DNA of 28,364 nt. Origin: an uncultured Eubacteriales bacterium. GTDB taxonomy: Bacteria; Bacillota; Clostridia; Monoglobales; Monoglobaceae. The first letter of the stretch is position 1; every line of letters starts with the position of its first letter. A model generated the notes under the pieces. That model was not told where the DNA came from. It did no database searches and worked only from the letters and a program-made list of their open reading frames with translations. Location of the stretch: contig URAN01000034.1 in the NCBI GenBank assembly GCA_900545865.1, positions 1 to 28,364 of the forward strand, in the 5' to 3' direction. This document shows positions 6,693-16,210 of the stretch, piece after piece. Made by a program: the position numbers and the translations under genes.

Positions 6693-9311
6693 ATGATAAA
6701 AAGATTTTTTTGCATATTATTATGCTTGGGACTCGGTTTAAATTCAATAATGTATACTTTTTCGTTCGCTGCTGAGGACGTAAATATTCAAGAAGATAAA
6801 ACTTCCAAAGAAATGTTTCTCCTCTCATATCTCGGAATAATCGAGGTGACAGAGGATGAATCTAAGGTAAAAACCATAACAAGAGGGGATTTTTCCGAAT
6901 ATATTTGTAAGGCTTTTAAAATCGGCGAAGTAACCGATAAAGTATACTTTATCGATGTGCAAAGCGATTGCTGGGCGGCAAAGTATATAAACGCATTATA
7001 CGAGAGCGGGATAGTCAGTCCCGCTGCGGATAAAATGTTTAACCTCAACGATAATATCACATACGAACAGGCGTGCAAAATGCTTGTGTATGCATTGGGG
7101 TACGGCAAGTGGGTAAACTACACCGGCGGTCCGATGAATATTTTTACCGAAATTGCGGTAAGAGCAAAATTTGGAATTTCGCCGGCAGATGCAAATGCTC
7201 TTTCTGTTGAGGAATGTGCGGCGCTGTTGTATAAGGCAATGCAGATAGACCTGCCTGCGTTCACGGGGGAATCGGGTGAGCGTGTAAAGTCGGGCGATAC
7301 GATATTTGAAGCATATCACAGCATTTATATAAGAATCGGTCAGGTGAGAACAGTCGGAGGCTTGAGCCTTGATAATAATTGTGTGGAGAACGGCAAGGTT
7401 CAGATAGACACCGAAATGTTTGATGTTGATGATAAATGTGATATAAAAGATTATTTCGGACAACGAGTAGAGTATATCTATAAAAAAAGCGATCCTTTTA
7501 AAACGGTAATTTATATGGAACGCATCAACGAAAATGATAAAATTTCTGTAAGGTCAAATGATATAAAATCGGTTGATGAAAAATCGGGTACTCTCGAATA
7601 TTATACCGATAACGGTTCTAAAGTAAAAAAGTTGAATTTTGATCCGAAATCGAATGTCTTTATAAACGGAAAAGAAATGGAAACGAACCTAAAGGACAGG
7701 ATGCAAGAATTTTCGGACGAAAGCCGAAAGGGTGTAATTGAGTTTATCAAAGCCAACGGGGCAAACGGGTTTAATCTTATAAACATTAAAAGCTATGAGA
7801 TTTTTGTTATAGGAATGTGTGACGAAATGACAAATACTGTTTATAACTATTATAATTCCGAAAACAAAATTATGCTCAATGATGCGGAATATCTGAATAT
7901 TGTCGACACAAACGGAAAGAAAGCCGATTTGCCGAAGACTTTTCCTGCTGTTGTTATGATTGCAAAGTCGGACAATCTCAAAAGTATCGATATAATTTGC
8001 TGTAACGAAAAGAAAGAGGCGGCGGTATCGTCGGTGAACACAACCGAACGTGAAATTACATCCGGTGAGATAACGTATAAAATCGATGATGCTTTTAAGC
8101 TTGGCTGGCTTAAAAAAGGGTATTTGACGGATAAAGGGTTTGGCGAATATTCACTGTGCCTCGACATATATGATCACGAAACGGGAAAATCAAATAAGCT
8201 TTATATGGCTGATAACATAACGATTGACGCCGAAAAATATAAGTCGTCAAAATATCGCACTGTTGTATCGGCCCTGCCGGGTACGAACGAGCTTGATGAG
8301 AGCAGGCAATACGTAAAAATCGAACCGCAGATTATAAGATATTCTTTAAACGAAAATAGCGAGCTTACAAATATCGATTCCGCAAATTGCGGAGCGAATG
8401 AGGATAAGGACAACACTTTGTATAAAGTCGGAGAGGGTCAAAAATACTTTTCGGCATCAAACTCATGGCTCGGTATTGATATGATGTGGTCAAACGGTTA
8501 TACAAAGATGTTTATGGTGCCTGAAGTAAGTGCGGACGGTTATATCTATATCAACGGCGACCGACGCAGTGATGACGATAATATGTACAGCAACAGCCTA
8601 ACTCTTTTGGACTGGCAATTATATAATGTTGTGGGGTATAAGTGGTCGGACGAATCGTGGAACAGTGAGGCAATAGTTGTAAAACAGACATCGACAAAGG
8701 CGTATGATTACTGCTTGCTCTTTGATTCAATATACACCGAAATTGATTCGGACGGTATGATAAAAGATGTGTTGAAATGCGAGAGAGAGGGCGGCGAAGT
8801 TACTTTCTTTATCGATTCGACAATGATTGATAAGGCTAATACATTAAAGCAGGGCGATATTATAACAATCGATACCGATTACAGCGGAAAGACGGCGATC
8901 AACATAACAAAAATGTTTGATTGCGGGACACGTACATTTGAGAGTTACGGCAGTTATACCGATCCGAACAGATATTGGTACAGAGAAAATCCGCCAACAG
9001 CAACATCAGTCGGCGGTCTCGGCGGATGGCGTGTCAATGCGGCACAGCTTGCCAAAGGTTATGCAAAGACTGTTAAGGGCAGTATGGTTTCGATGGCATA
9101 TACCCTTGCGGATGCACGTGACGGAAAGTCGGTTATGCCAAAGGGTGGAGCGCCTATAACAATTGTTGATAAGAACGAAACAAGAAATAATAAAATTTAT
9201 TCCGGAAGTATAAATGATATTAAATCATATGATGTTTTCGGCGAGGATTGTTCGTTCGTTGTTTATTGTGCATATAGCGGAAATGTAAGAGAAATTATTG
9301 TTTATAAATAA
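6693..9311 (+). CDS. Exported protein with N-terminal SLH region and large unassigned body
   Basis: The 872-residue protein has a signal peptide (MIKRFFC plus hydrophobic core, cleavage near FA-AED at about 27). Residues 40-190 contain three divergent SLH-like repeats: an ITRGDFSEYICKAF motif, then FIDVQSDCWAAKYINALYE with ITYEQACKMLVYALGY, then LSVEECAALLYKAMQI. SLH is thus at the N-terminus, opposite to the neighbour upstream. The remaining 680 residues are mostly beta strands in loosely repeated units (G-V-x-I spacing, ending NVREIIVYK) that I cannot assign to a known family. No catalytic motif is visible. The start is supported by AAGGAGG 9 bases before the ATG. It lies 24 bases after the first SLH gene and 10 before the GH-A gene. 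A surface scaffold or binding role is inference. Confidence 0.82.
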   Translation: MIKRFFCILLCLGLGLNSIMYTFSFAAEDVNIQEDKTSKEMFLLSYLGIIEVTEDESKVKTITRGDFSEYICKAFKIGEVTDKVYFIDVQSDCWAAKYINALYESGIVSPAADKMFNLNDNITYEQACKMLVYALGYGKWVNYTGGPMNIFTEIAVRAKFGISPADANALSVEECAALLYKAMQIDLPAFTGESGERVKSGDTIFEAYHSIYIRIGQVRTVGGLSLDNNCVENGKVQIDTEMFDVDDKCDIKDYFGQRVEYIYKKSDPFKTVIYMERINENDKISVRSNDIKSVDEKSGTLEYYTDNGSKVKKLNFDPKSNVFINGKEMETNLKDRMQEFSDESRKGVIEFIKANGANGFNLINIKSYEIFVIGMCDEMTNTVYNYYNSENKIMLNDAEYLNIVDTNGKKADLPKTFPAVVMIAKSDNLKSIDIICCNEKKEAAVSSVNTTEREITSGEITYKIDDAFKLGWLKKGYLTDKGFGEYSLCLDIYDHETGKSNKLYMADNITIDAEKYKSSKYRTVVSALPGTNELDESRQYVKIEPQIIRYSLNENSELTNIDSANCGANEDKDNTLYKVGEGQKYFSASNSWLGIDMMWSNGYTKMFMVPEVSADGYIYINGDRRSDDDNMYSNSLTLLDWQLYNVVGYKWSDESWNSEAIVVKQTSTKAYDYCLLFDSIYTEIDSDGMIKDVLKCEREGGEVTFFIDSTMIDKANTLKQGDIITIDTDYSGKTAINITKMFDCGTRTFESYGSYTDPNRYWYRENPPTATSVGGLGGWRVNAAQLAKGYAKTVKGSMVSMAYTLADARDGKSVMPKGGAPITIVDKNETRNNKIYSGSINDIKSYDVFGEDCSFVVYCAYSGNVREIIVYK

Positions 9312-9321
9312 GGTGGTTAAT

Positions 9322-12300
9322 ATGTTCAGACATAAAATATTCTGCGTTTTTCTTATAGTTATGTTATTGACCGAAATCGGGGTGCCGAACATATTCGACA
9401 CTCCGGTCGGTGCAGCAGAAAACGCCTTGTTTTACGATAGCTTTGATGATTACACCAATGATGCAATAACAGATGTATGGCAGACAAATAATGCCGGCAG
9501 CGTTTCCGTCGATTTAAAAGGCAAGATTAAGAATTGTCTTAAAGTTACATCATCAAATACGGAAATGATAAATATTGCGAGAGAGTTCGGCGGCGTCTTG
9601 AATGAGAATAGGCTTAAAATAGAGTTCTATATAAAAGGCGATGCTCAAACAAAGCTTTGCTTTACCGACAGCGGCGGAGGTGATATATACGTCCTGTCGT
9701 GGGAAGGTAAAGGAATGTCGTATTCTCAAACGGGAGCAAACCGATTTGCAAAGCTTGATGAAATAAGCCTAAATCGTATGCCGAACGAGTGGAATAAGAT
9801 AAAACTTTATATTGATAACACTACAAACAAATATACAGTTGTAAGCGGAAGCGGGATGGCTGAAAAAAGCTTTAATGCATCACTTGGCAGCATATGCGGC
9901 GTAAAATTTATCACATCAAAAGCCTTGTCAAAAAACATCTGTATAGACGAGCTTGTCATTACAAGCTTTGAGAATATCGGTACCGATTCGGCGAAGGCAT
10001 CGTTCCTGAACGGGACGGAGAGCTCAAGCGGAGCAGCGTTTATTTATAATGATGATATAACCGATGACGGACTTGAGCTTAAATGCGCAACACCCGATGA
10101 CAACGGATATTACAGTGTAAAATCGGATAAAGGAACAATCAAGATCGATTTAGACGGTGATACGGCTTTGAATTGCGGCAATGGCAAGAACGTGTTTATC
10201 GATGTCAAGTATAAAGACGAGGGATACGGTTGGTTTTATCTCAGATACAAAACCGTTGACGGAGAGCAAGCGAATACAAAGGAAGTATGCTTGTACAACA
10301 GCGGTGACACGATAACAAAAAAGTTCACGCTATGCGACGCAGCAGTCAATTCAGCCGATAATGGTGCGGATTTGACGATTCTGACCCATAAGTTTGAAAA
10401 AGATGCCAATAATGCAAACGGATATGATAATTCTTGTTATCCGGTGAATATATACGAAATCAACATATATAGTGATGAAACATATTCGCCGATAGATGTA
10501 AAGGTCGGTACGAATAGTGTCGGAAACATATTCTTTGATAACGAAACGCCGTCATTTAAGATTGAGCTTTTAAATCAAAGCGCAAACACCCAAAGCTTTT
10601 CGGTTGCATATTCGATTAACAAGTATGACAGAGAGATGCAATCGCAAACGACAGACGGAGGTGAAAATGATTTCACTTTGGCATCGGGCGAAAATACGCT
10701 GTTTCGTATTACGCCGCCGCAAGGAGAGTATGGCTTATACCGTTTGGATATAGATGTATACAATTCGGGCAATATCAAACAGGAAACGATTAATATTCCT
10801 TTTTCGAGGTGTGTAAAAAATACGGACACAAACAAAAGTATGGGTACCAATGTTCATTTATCAAGACCCGATAATGGCGACCCGGACAAAACAATGTGTC
10901 TGCTTAAAAATGCAGGCATAGATTCGGTGCGTGATACCATTGACTGGTACAGATACGAAAAAAGTCCCGGTGTATATAAGCTGACAAACGAACAGGAAAA
11001 GCTATTGGATGCGGCAAAGAAATACGGAACAGACGTTTTGCTCATACCGCTCGGACGAAACGGAATTTATGACGGAATGTTATCAAAACCAAAGCTTATG
11101 ACGAAAGAAGCGGCGGTGCATTACGGCGACTTTGTTTATAACCTTTTAAAGGAAGAAAAAGTGCGCAGCGGCGTCAACAGAATCGAGATATGGAACGAGC
11201 CTGATTTGGGAATATCCAACATTGACCCCGATAAAGAGGTTGACGCAACAAATGTTTCAAACGGCGAGAATTATAAGTATCGTGCGAAGCTGTATTCGGA
11301 TATGTTGATTGAAGGATACAAAGGTGCGGCGAGAGCCGAAACAGAGCTGCAAAAGGATTATATGATAGGTGGCTTTTCCATGCAATGCTTTTGGTGGTGG
11401 TCGGCTGGGCGAAAATATATGGATTTAACGCTTGATAATCTTAAAAAATCAGAGGATGCGGCGCAATATGGCAACGGACAGTTTTTCGATGTTTTTGCCA
11501 TACATCCGTATTGCGGCAAGGACACCGAAAACGGATATGAGGGAACATATGTGTCGAATCAGTTTGACGGTCTTGCCGCAGAGATAGAGAGCTATAAAGG
11601 TTTGATAACGGGTGGCGATGAATTTGTTGCAGAAGGCATCGATAAGTGGAAACCCGCAAAAGGCAAGATTACCGGCAATACCTATGATTTCACCTTAAAG
11701 GACGGTGCTTGGTGTACCGAATTCGGTTTATCGACAGCGGTATATCCCAACTCTGTATCAACCGGAATGAAAAACATCGGCACGGATTCAAACCCGATAT
11801 ATGAGGTACAAAAGGACAGGGATTGGTTACAGGCGTTAAAACTGATTCGGGGCTTTGATGTTATAAAAACTGCGGATTTTAACAATCGGGTTTGGTTCTA
11901 TGATTTTATCGATGACGGCGTTCGGGATAACGAACACGAATATAAATTCGGTATGCTAAATAACTGGGACGATACGGTTCCGTATTCGGCGAAATATTCG
12001 TATCTTGCGGCATCGGCATATAACAAGCTGACCGAGGGGGCGACAAAGTCAGAGATGTTTGACGATTATATGAAATATACAGATAACCCCGATGACGGAA
12101 AGAAATATTCGACCCTGACGTTCATCTCAAAATATACCGCACCGAACAGAAATGTTTATATGCTGCGCACAACAAAAGCTGCGCCGCAATATATAAGCCC
12201 GTGGGAGATATGCAAAGGCTTTCCGACAAACATAAATAATCTTAAATTCTATGATATGCTGGGCAACAGGATAGACTCGGCACAGATAGTAAGCGGAAAC

Positions 12301-12720
12301 AAGTATAAGGTGACGAGAGAACCGTATTATGTTGTTGACGGTGAGGACATAGATTTGCCGCAGAACAGCGGCACGCCGAAGATATATTTTATAAAGGATA
12401 GTGATACGGATAAGGTGTATGAAAGCATTTCACCGAGCGAAATAAATATTTCGTCATTCAAGTTTATGATAGATTTCGGTGATAAAACCGAACCTGATGA
12501 TTACAGAGTAATAGTTGCTCTGTACGACAGCGACAGACTTGTACAAATGCTTTATAAATATAAATACAACGGTGTATCAAAAGAAGGCAACAAAAAAGTT
12601 TTCTCGGTGAACGGACTTGTCTGCGGCAGCGATTATGACAGGATAAAAATTATGGCAATTGAAAACCTTAGCAATATTAAGCCCATAGCGAGGGCGTTTG
12701 AAAGCATAAGAGAGGAGTGA
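9322..12720 (+). CDS. Exported clan GH-A glycoside hydrolase with N-terminal beta-sandwich domains
   Basis: The frame opens at 9298, but the ATG at 9322 has AGGTGG upstream, gives a good signal peptide (MFRHKIFCVFLIVMLL, cleavage near GAA-ENA) and follows the previous stop by 10 bases, so I use it (1132 residues). Residues 32-225 form a LamG/concanavalin-like domain (FYDSFDDY to the ELVI strand), 230-390 a jelly-roll, 395-500 an Ig-like domain. The TIM barrel starts at about 507 (MGTNVHLSRP). E626 in EIWNEPDLG is the expected acid/base, and E800 in AWCTEFGLST the expected nucleophile of clan GH-A. The family is closest in feel to GH39/GH5-type enzymes but is not assignable by eye. Residues about 1033-1132 are a C-terminal module shared with two other exported proteins here. 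The substrate is unknown. Confidence 0.85.
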   Translation: MFRHKIFCVFLIVMLLTEIGVPNIFDTPVGAAENALFYDSFDDYTNDAITDVWQTNNAGSVSVDLKGKIKNCLKVTSSNTEMINIAREFGGVLNENRLKIEFYIKGDAQTKLCFTDSGGGDIYVLSWEGKGMSYSQTGANRFAKLDEISLNRMPNEWNKIKLYIDNTTNKYTVVSGSGMAEKSFNASLGSICGVKFITSKALSKNICIDELVITSFENIGTDSAKASFLNGTESSSGAAFIYNDDITDDGLELKCATPDDNGYYSVKSDKGTIKIDLDGDTALNCGNGKNVFIDVKYKDEGYGWFYLRYKTVDGEQANTKEVCLYNSGDTITKKFTLCDAAVNSADNGADLTILTHKFEKDANNANGYDNSCYPVNIYEINIYSDETYSPIDVKVGTNSVGNIFFDNETPSFKIELLNQSANTQSFSVAYSINKYDREMQSQTTDGGENDFTLASGENTLFRITPPQGEYGLYRLDIDVYNSGNIKQETINIPFSRCVKNTDTNKSMGTNVHLSRPDNGDPDKTMCLLKNAGIDSVRDTIDWYRYEKSPGVYKLTNEQEKLLDAAKKYGTDVLLIPLGRNGIYDGMLSKPKLMTKEAAVHYGDFVYNLLKEEKVRSGVNRIEIWNEPDLGISNIDPDKEVDATNVSNGENYKYRAKLYSDMLIEGYKGAARAETELQKDYMIGGFSMQCFWWWSAGRKYMDLTLDNLKKSEDAAQYGNGQFFDVFAIHPYCGKDTENGYEGTYVSNQFDGLAAEIESYKGLITGGDEFVAEGIDKWKPAKGKITGNTYDFTLKDGAWCTEFGLSTAVYPNSVSTGMKNIGTDSNPIYEVQKDRDWLQALKLIRGFDVIKTADFNNRVWFYDFIDDGVRDNEHEYKFGMLNNWDDTVPYSAKYSYLAASAYNKLTEGATKSEMFDDYMKYTDNPDDGKKYSTLTFISKYTAPNRNVYMLRTTKAAPQYISPWEICKGFPTNINNLKFYDMLGNRIDSAQIVSGNKYKVTREPYYVVDGEDIDLPQNSGTPKIYFIKDSDTDKVYESISPSEINISSFKFMIDFGDKTEPDDYRVIVALYDSDRLVQMLYKYKYNGVSKEGNKKVFSVNGLVCGSDYDRIKIMAIENLSNIKPIARAFESIREE

Positions 12721-12725
12721 AAACA

Positions 12726-15700
12726 ATGGTAAAAATAAGAAACACAAAAAGAACAGCAGCGTTAATCATCTCTGTGATAATGGCGATTTGTACCGCACAG
12801 GGATTTGGTGCAGAGAAAAAGGCGGAACATAAATTCAGTGCGGATAAGAATGTCGCAGAGGCTTTTCTTGACGACAACTTTGAATCGAGCGGATTTTCAT
12901 ATGTTAATTTCGGCTCTGTCGAGGGCGCAAACACGGGAATGCGCGGCGGCGAGTATTGTTGGGTGCTTGACCCAAAGAACAACCAAACAAAGGCACAGAT
13001 AAACTTTATCTTTTCTGATGATTTTAAGCCTAAATCCGAATTTGACGGAACAGAGTACGAATTCGAGATTGAATACTATGATGATTTGTCATCGTTTTTT
13101 CAGGTGAATTGCGATACATACGGCGAGGAAGAAGTATACGGTGAAAGAATGGTGTATTGCAGCAGCAAAAGAGCATGGAGTACACTTAAATTCACGGTGC
13201 AAAACGGAAAGTTTAACAAAGAGCTCGACGGAAAATATGACTTTACCATCACTTTAAAGCCGTATAACAATCAAACGAGGGATGTAATTTCAGCGGGTGA
13301 GGTAGGAATACGAAAGGTTACTGTGACCAAAAAACCGTCCAAAAACCCGATTTATGTCAAATCAGCAACGACCGAGCGCTCGGCAAATTCGTTTGAATGG
13401 TACGCAAAGGAAAAGAAGGCCGAAGCAGAGATTGAGAATTTGACGAACAGCGAAGCCGATGTAAACATACGGCACAGAATAGTTTCGGACTCGTACGATG
13501 TTGTTTATGAAAAGACAGAGAAAGTAAAATTCAAGGCAAAAGAAAGCAAAAAGCTGTCTATTGATGCCGGAGAGGTTCAAAAATGCGGAATCTATTGGTA
13601 TGAGGTCAACATATCCTCGGACGATAAGAGTATTAACAGTACATTCCGTCCGATAAAAATCGCAATACTTAAAACCGATCCCAACGGGATAAAGGACGAT
13701 AATATTGCCCTTTCGATTATGTGGAGAAGGTATGATAAAGAACGACAAAAGATGCTTGCAGACACACTTGCGCTGACAAATTCGTTCGGTGCAAGGTTAG
13801 AGGTGCTTTGGTATGATATGATAAATGACAGCGGCGAACCTGACTGGAGTAAGAGTTATTGCGCTTATCCGTATGAACTTTTAACCCAATATGGTATGAA
13901 CGCATATTTTCTAATATTCGGAACAAGCAGTCGAGTTGCGCCCGGTCTTTCCTATAAAGAGATGCCCAAAACGCCGGAACAGCTTGAAAAATGGAAAGTA
14001 TTTTGTCGTACGGTAGCGGAACAAACAATAGGTACAACCCCTCGATTTGAAGTATGGAACGAGCCTAACCTCTCTAATTTTAACTATAATGTAAACATAG
14101 ACAACGGTTATACATGGACGAAAATGGGAATTGCGGCGCACGAGGCTATAACAGAGGTGAACCCGAATGCAATTGTGGCAGGCCCCGGCGTAACGGGAAT
14201 ATATCAAGGCGAAGAATATACCACATCAAATTATATCGGCGGCAAGCATTTTTTTGAACAGGCAATGGACGCAGGAATGTGGAAAACGTTTGATTGTATA
14301 TCAATACATTCGTATATGTATTCCTCACCCGAGGGAACAGCGGGCCCGGCGGAGATTCAAGCCCTCAAGGATATGTATACCGCAAAGGGAGCACCCGAAC
14401 CCAAAGTGATGATAACCGAGGCGGGATATACAACGGCAGACGCATATGTAAAAACGCCGTATGTACAGGGGGCGCTGAATGTCAGATATATATTGTATTA
14501 TAAGGCGAACAACGCATTTGATGATATTGTATGCCTTTATAACTATGACAGAATCGGTTATCAGGATAACCAGAGAGAGGCGAGCTTCGGACACGTTGAG
14601 TCATCCTTTGACGGTAACAAAAGATACGGAACATACGGCTTTCCTCGCGAGTCGGCTCTGATGATTACGGCAATGAATTATGTCATGGCAAAATCCGACT
14701 TTGTAAAACAATATCAAAGCAATGACGGCATAGTTCAAGTCAGCGAGTATGACAGCAAAAAATGGGGTAAAAAGTTTATCACATTGCATTCAACGGGAAA
14801 TGACAGAGCTGTAACCTTGAAATTAGGCGCCGATAAGATAACATATTATGACGAATGGGGAAACGAACAAGAGATTTACGGAAAAGACGGACTGTTTACG
14901 TTTAGAGCAAAGTCCGCACCGACATATATTTTAGGGGATATAAAAGATGTTGAATTCACAGAGGATGATGCTTTTATCGGATACGACAGCCTTAAAACGG
15001 AATGTGCGGTGAATAATTCGACAACCGTTCCGATAACAAATTATACAGATAAAGATTATACGATAGAGGCGATTGTTCCGAGCTGCGGCGAGGTTGCGGG
15101 CGTAACGGATTTAAAAGCGGGACAAAACGGTACGGTGACAATCAAAAACTCCGCACCTGTCGGAACGGAATACATTATGACGCTGAATGTAAAAGACGGC
15201 GACAAGACGGTACAATCTTTGGATTATAACATTAAATCGGATATGCCCGTTAAAGTCGATTTAGAGTGTACTCTTGCTCCCGGGGACGATATAAACAGAT
15301 GGAACGGTGTATTTAAGGTCAAAAACGTTTCGGCAAACTCCTCTCTGAAAGGGAAATTACGATTTACAAGTCCGAGCTTGTTTGACGGAATGGGTGATAT
15401 AGACATAGGTCTTATTCCGAGAGGGCGAACGGGCGAGGTTGAATTTAACCTGCCCAAGCTTGTTAAAAAAGGTCAGTATACGTTTGAATACGAATTGACC
15501 GACAGTGATAACAACGTCTATGAATTTTCACAGCCTCTCGACTTTACCGTTGCGACATATGCCGAGAGAAAGCCGAAGATTGACGGAGTCTTGGAACAAG
15601 GCGAATGGAAGTATGATTCATCGATGTACGCCGACAGCCTGGAACAGGTTAAGAAGCTTCCGAATTGGAAGGGTGCAGATGATTTATCGGGAAGAAGTGC

Positions 15701-16190
15701 GATAGAATGGGACGAAGATAACCTTTATATGTATGCCGAGGTGACGGATGATATATTCAGAAATGTAAGTCCGGTATCGAAAAACTGGAACGGTGACTCG
15801 ATACAGTTCGGTGTTATATTTAAGGAGAGCGGAGTTGTCCTTATCGGTCAGGCAGGCACAACATTCCACGAAATAGGCATTGCGCTTTCGCCGACGGGGC
15901 CGTCGGTATATCGGTATTTGTCACAGGATAATTTCTATTCTGCCGGTGAGGTCGAAAATGCCGAGGCAATGGTTAAACGTACAGGAAACAAAACAATATA
16001 TGAGCTTAAAATCCCGTGGAAGAACCTGCTCTTGCCGAACCAACAGCCCAAAGAGGGCGACACTCTCGGATATTCGTTCTTGATTAACGAGGATGACGGC
16101 GAAGGCAGAAACGGTTGGATTGAATATGCAAGTGGAATAGGTCTATCTAAAGATACAAGCCTGTTTACCGTTCTCAAACTGATAAAATAA
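12726..16190 (+). CDS. Exported clan GH-A glycoside hydrolase with C-terminal CBM9-like domain
   Basis: This 1154-residue protein has a signal peptide cleaved near GFGA-EKK. The AGAGGAG at 12711-12717 suits the ATG at 12726 (8-base spacing) better than the GTG at 12717, which overlaps it. Residues 28-205 are a jelly-roll-like domain and 210-320 Ig-like. The barrel runs from about 325 to 740, with E446 in FEVWNEPNLS as likely acid/base and E565 in VMITEAGYTT as likely nucleophile. Two beta-sandwich regions follow (about 760-940). The C-terminal domain (about 949-1154) has the CBM9/DOMON-like hallmarks KIDGVLEQGEW, WDEDNLYMYAEVTDD and WNGDSIQFG; CBM9 domains bind reducing ends of glycans. The gene starts 5 bases after the preceding stop, so the two are probably co-translated. 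The exact GH family is unassigned. Confidence 0.86.
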   Translation: MVKIRNTKRTAALIISVIMAICTAQGFGAEKKAEHKFSADKNVAEAFLDDNFESSGFSYVNFGSVEGANTGMRGGEYCWVLDPKNNQTKAQINFIFSDDFKPKSEFDGTEYEFEIEYYDDLSSFFQVNCDTYGEEEVYGERMVYCSSKRAWSTLKFTVQNGKFNKELDGKYDFTITLKPYNNQTRDVISAGEVGIRKVTVTKKPSKNPIYVKSATTERSANSFEWYAKEKKAEAEIENLTNSEADVNIRHRIVSDSYDVVYEKTEKVKFKAKESKKLSIDAGEVQKCGIYWYEVNISSDDKSINSTFRPIKIAILKTDPNGIKDDNIALSIMWRRYDKERQKMLADTLALTNSFGARLEVLWYDMINDSGEPDWSKSYCAYPYELLTQYGMNAYFLIFGTSSRVAPGLSYKEMPKTPEQLEKWKVFCRTVAEQTIGTTPRFEVWNEPNLSNFNYNVNIDNGYTWTKMGIAAHEAITEVNPNAIVAGPGVTGIYQGEEYTTSNYIGGKHFFEQAMDAGMWKTFDCISIHSYMYSSPEGTAGPAEIQALKDMYTAKGAPEPKVMITEAGYTTADAYVKTPYVQGALNVRYILYYKANNAFDDIVCLYNYDRIGYQDNQREASFGHVESSFDGNKRYGTYGFPRESALMITAMNYVMAKSDFVKQYQSNDGIVQVSEYDSKKWGKKFITLHSTGNDRAVTLKLGADKITYYDEWGNEQEIYGKDGLFTFRAKSAPTYILGDIKDVEFTEDDAFIGYDSLKTECAVNNSTTVPITNYTDKDYTIEAIVPSCGEVAGVTDLKAGQNGTVTIKNSAPVGTEYIMTLNVKDGDKTVQSLDYNIKSDMPVKVDLECTLAPGDDINRWNGVFKVKNVSANSSLKGKLRFTSPSLFDGMGDIDIGLIPRGRTGEVEFNLPKLVKKGQYTFEYELTDSDNNVYEFSQPLDFTVATYAERKPKIDGVLEQGEWKYDSSMYADSLEQVKKLPNWKGADDLSGRSAIEWDEDNLYMYAEVTDDIFRNVSPVSKNWNGDSIQFGVIFKESGVVLIGQAGTTFHEIGIALSPTGPSVYRYLSQDNFYSAGEVENAEAMVKRTGNKTIYELKIPWKNLLLPNQQPKEGDTLGYSFLINEDDGEGRNGWIEYASGIGLSKDTSLFTVLKLIK

Positions 16191-16210
16191 CAAGAGAGGT
16201 GACTTATATT

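Noticed and set aside
6996..7463. 155-codon minus-strand frame opposite the second SLH gene
   Set aside because: It lies opposite a convincing signal-peptide/SLH protein and shows no domain pattern or start signal.
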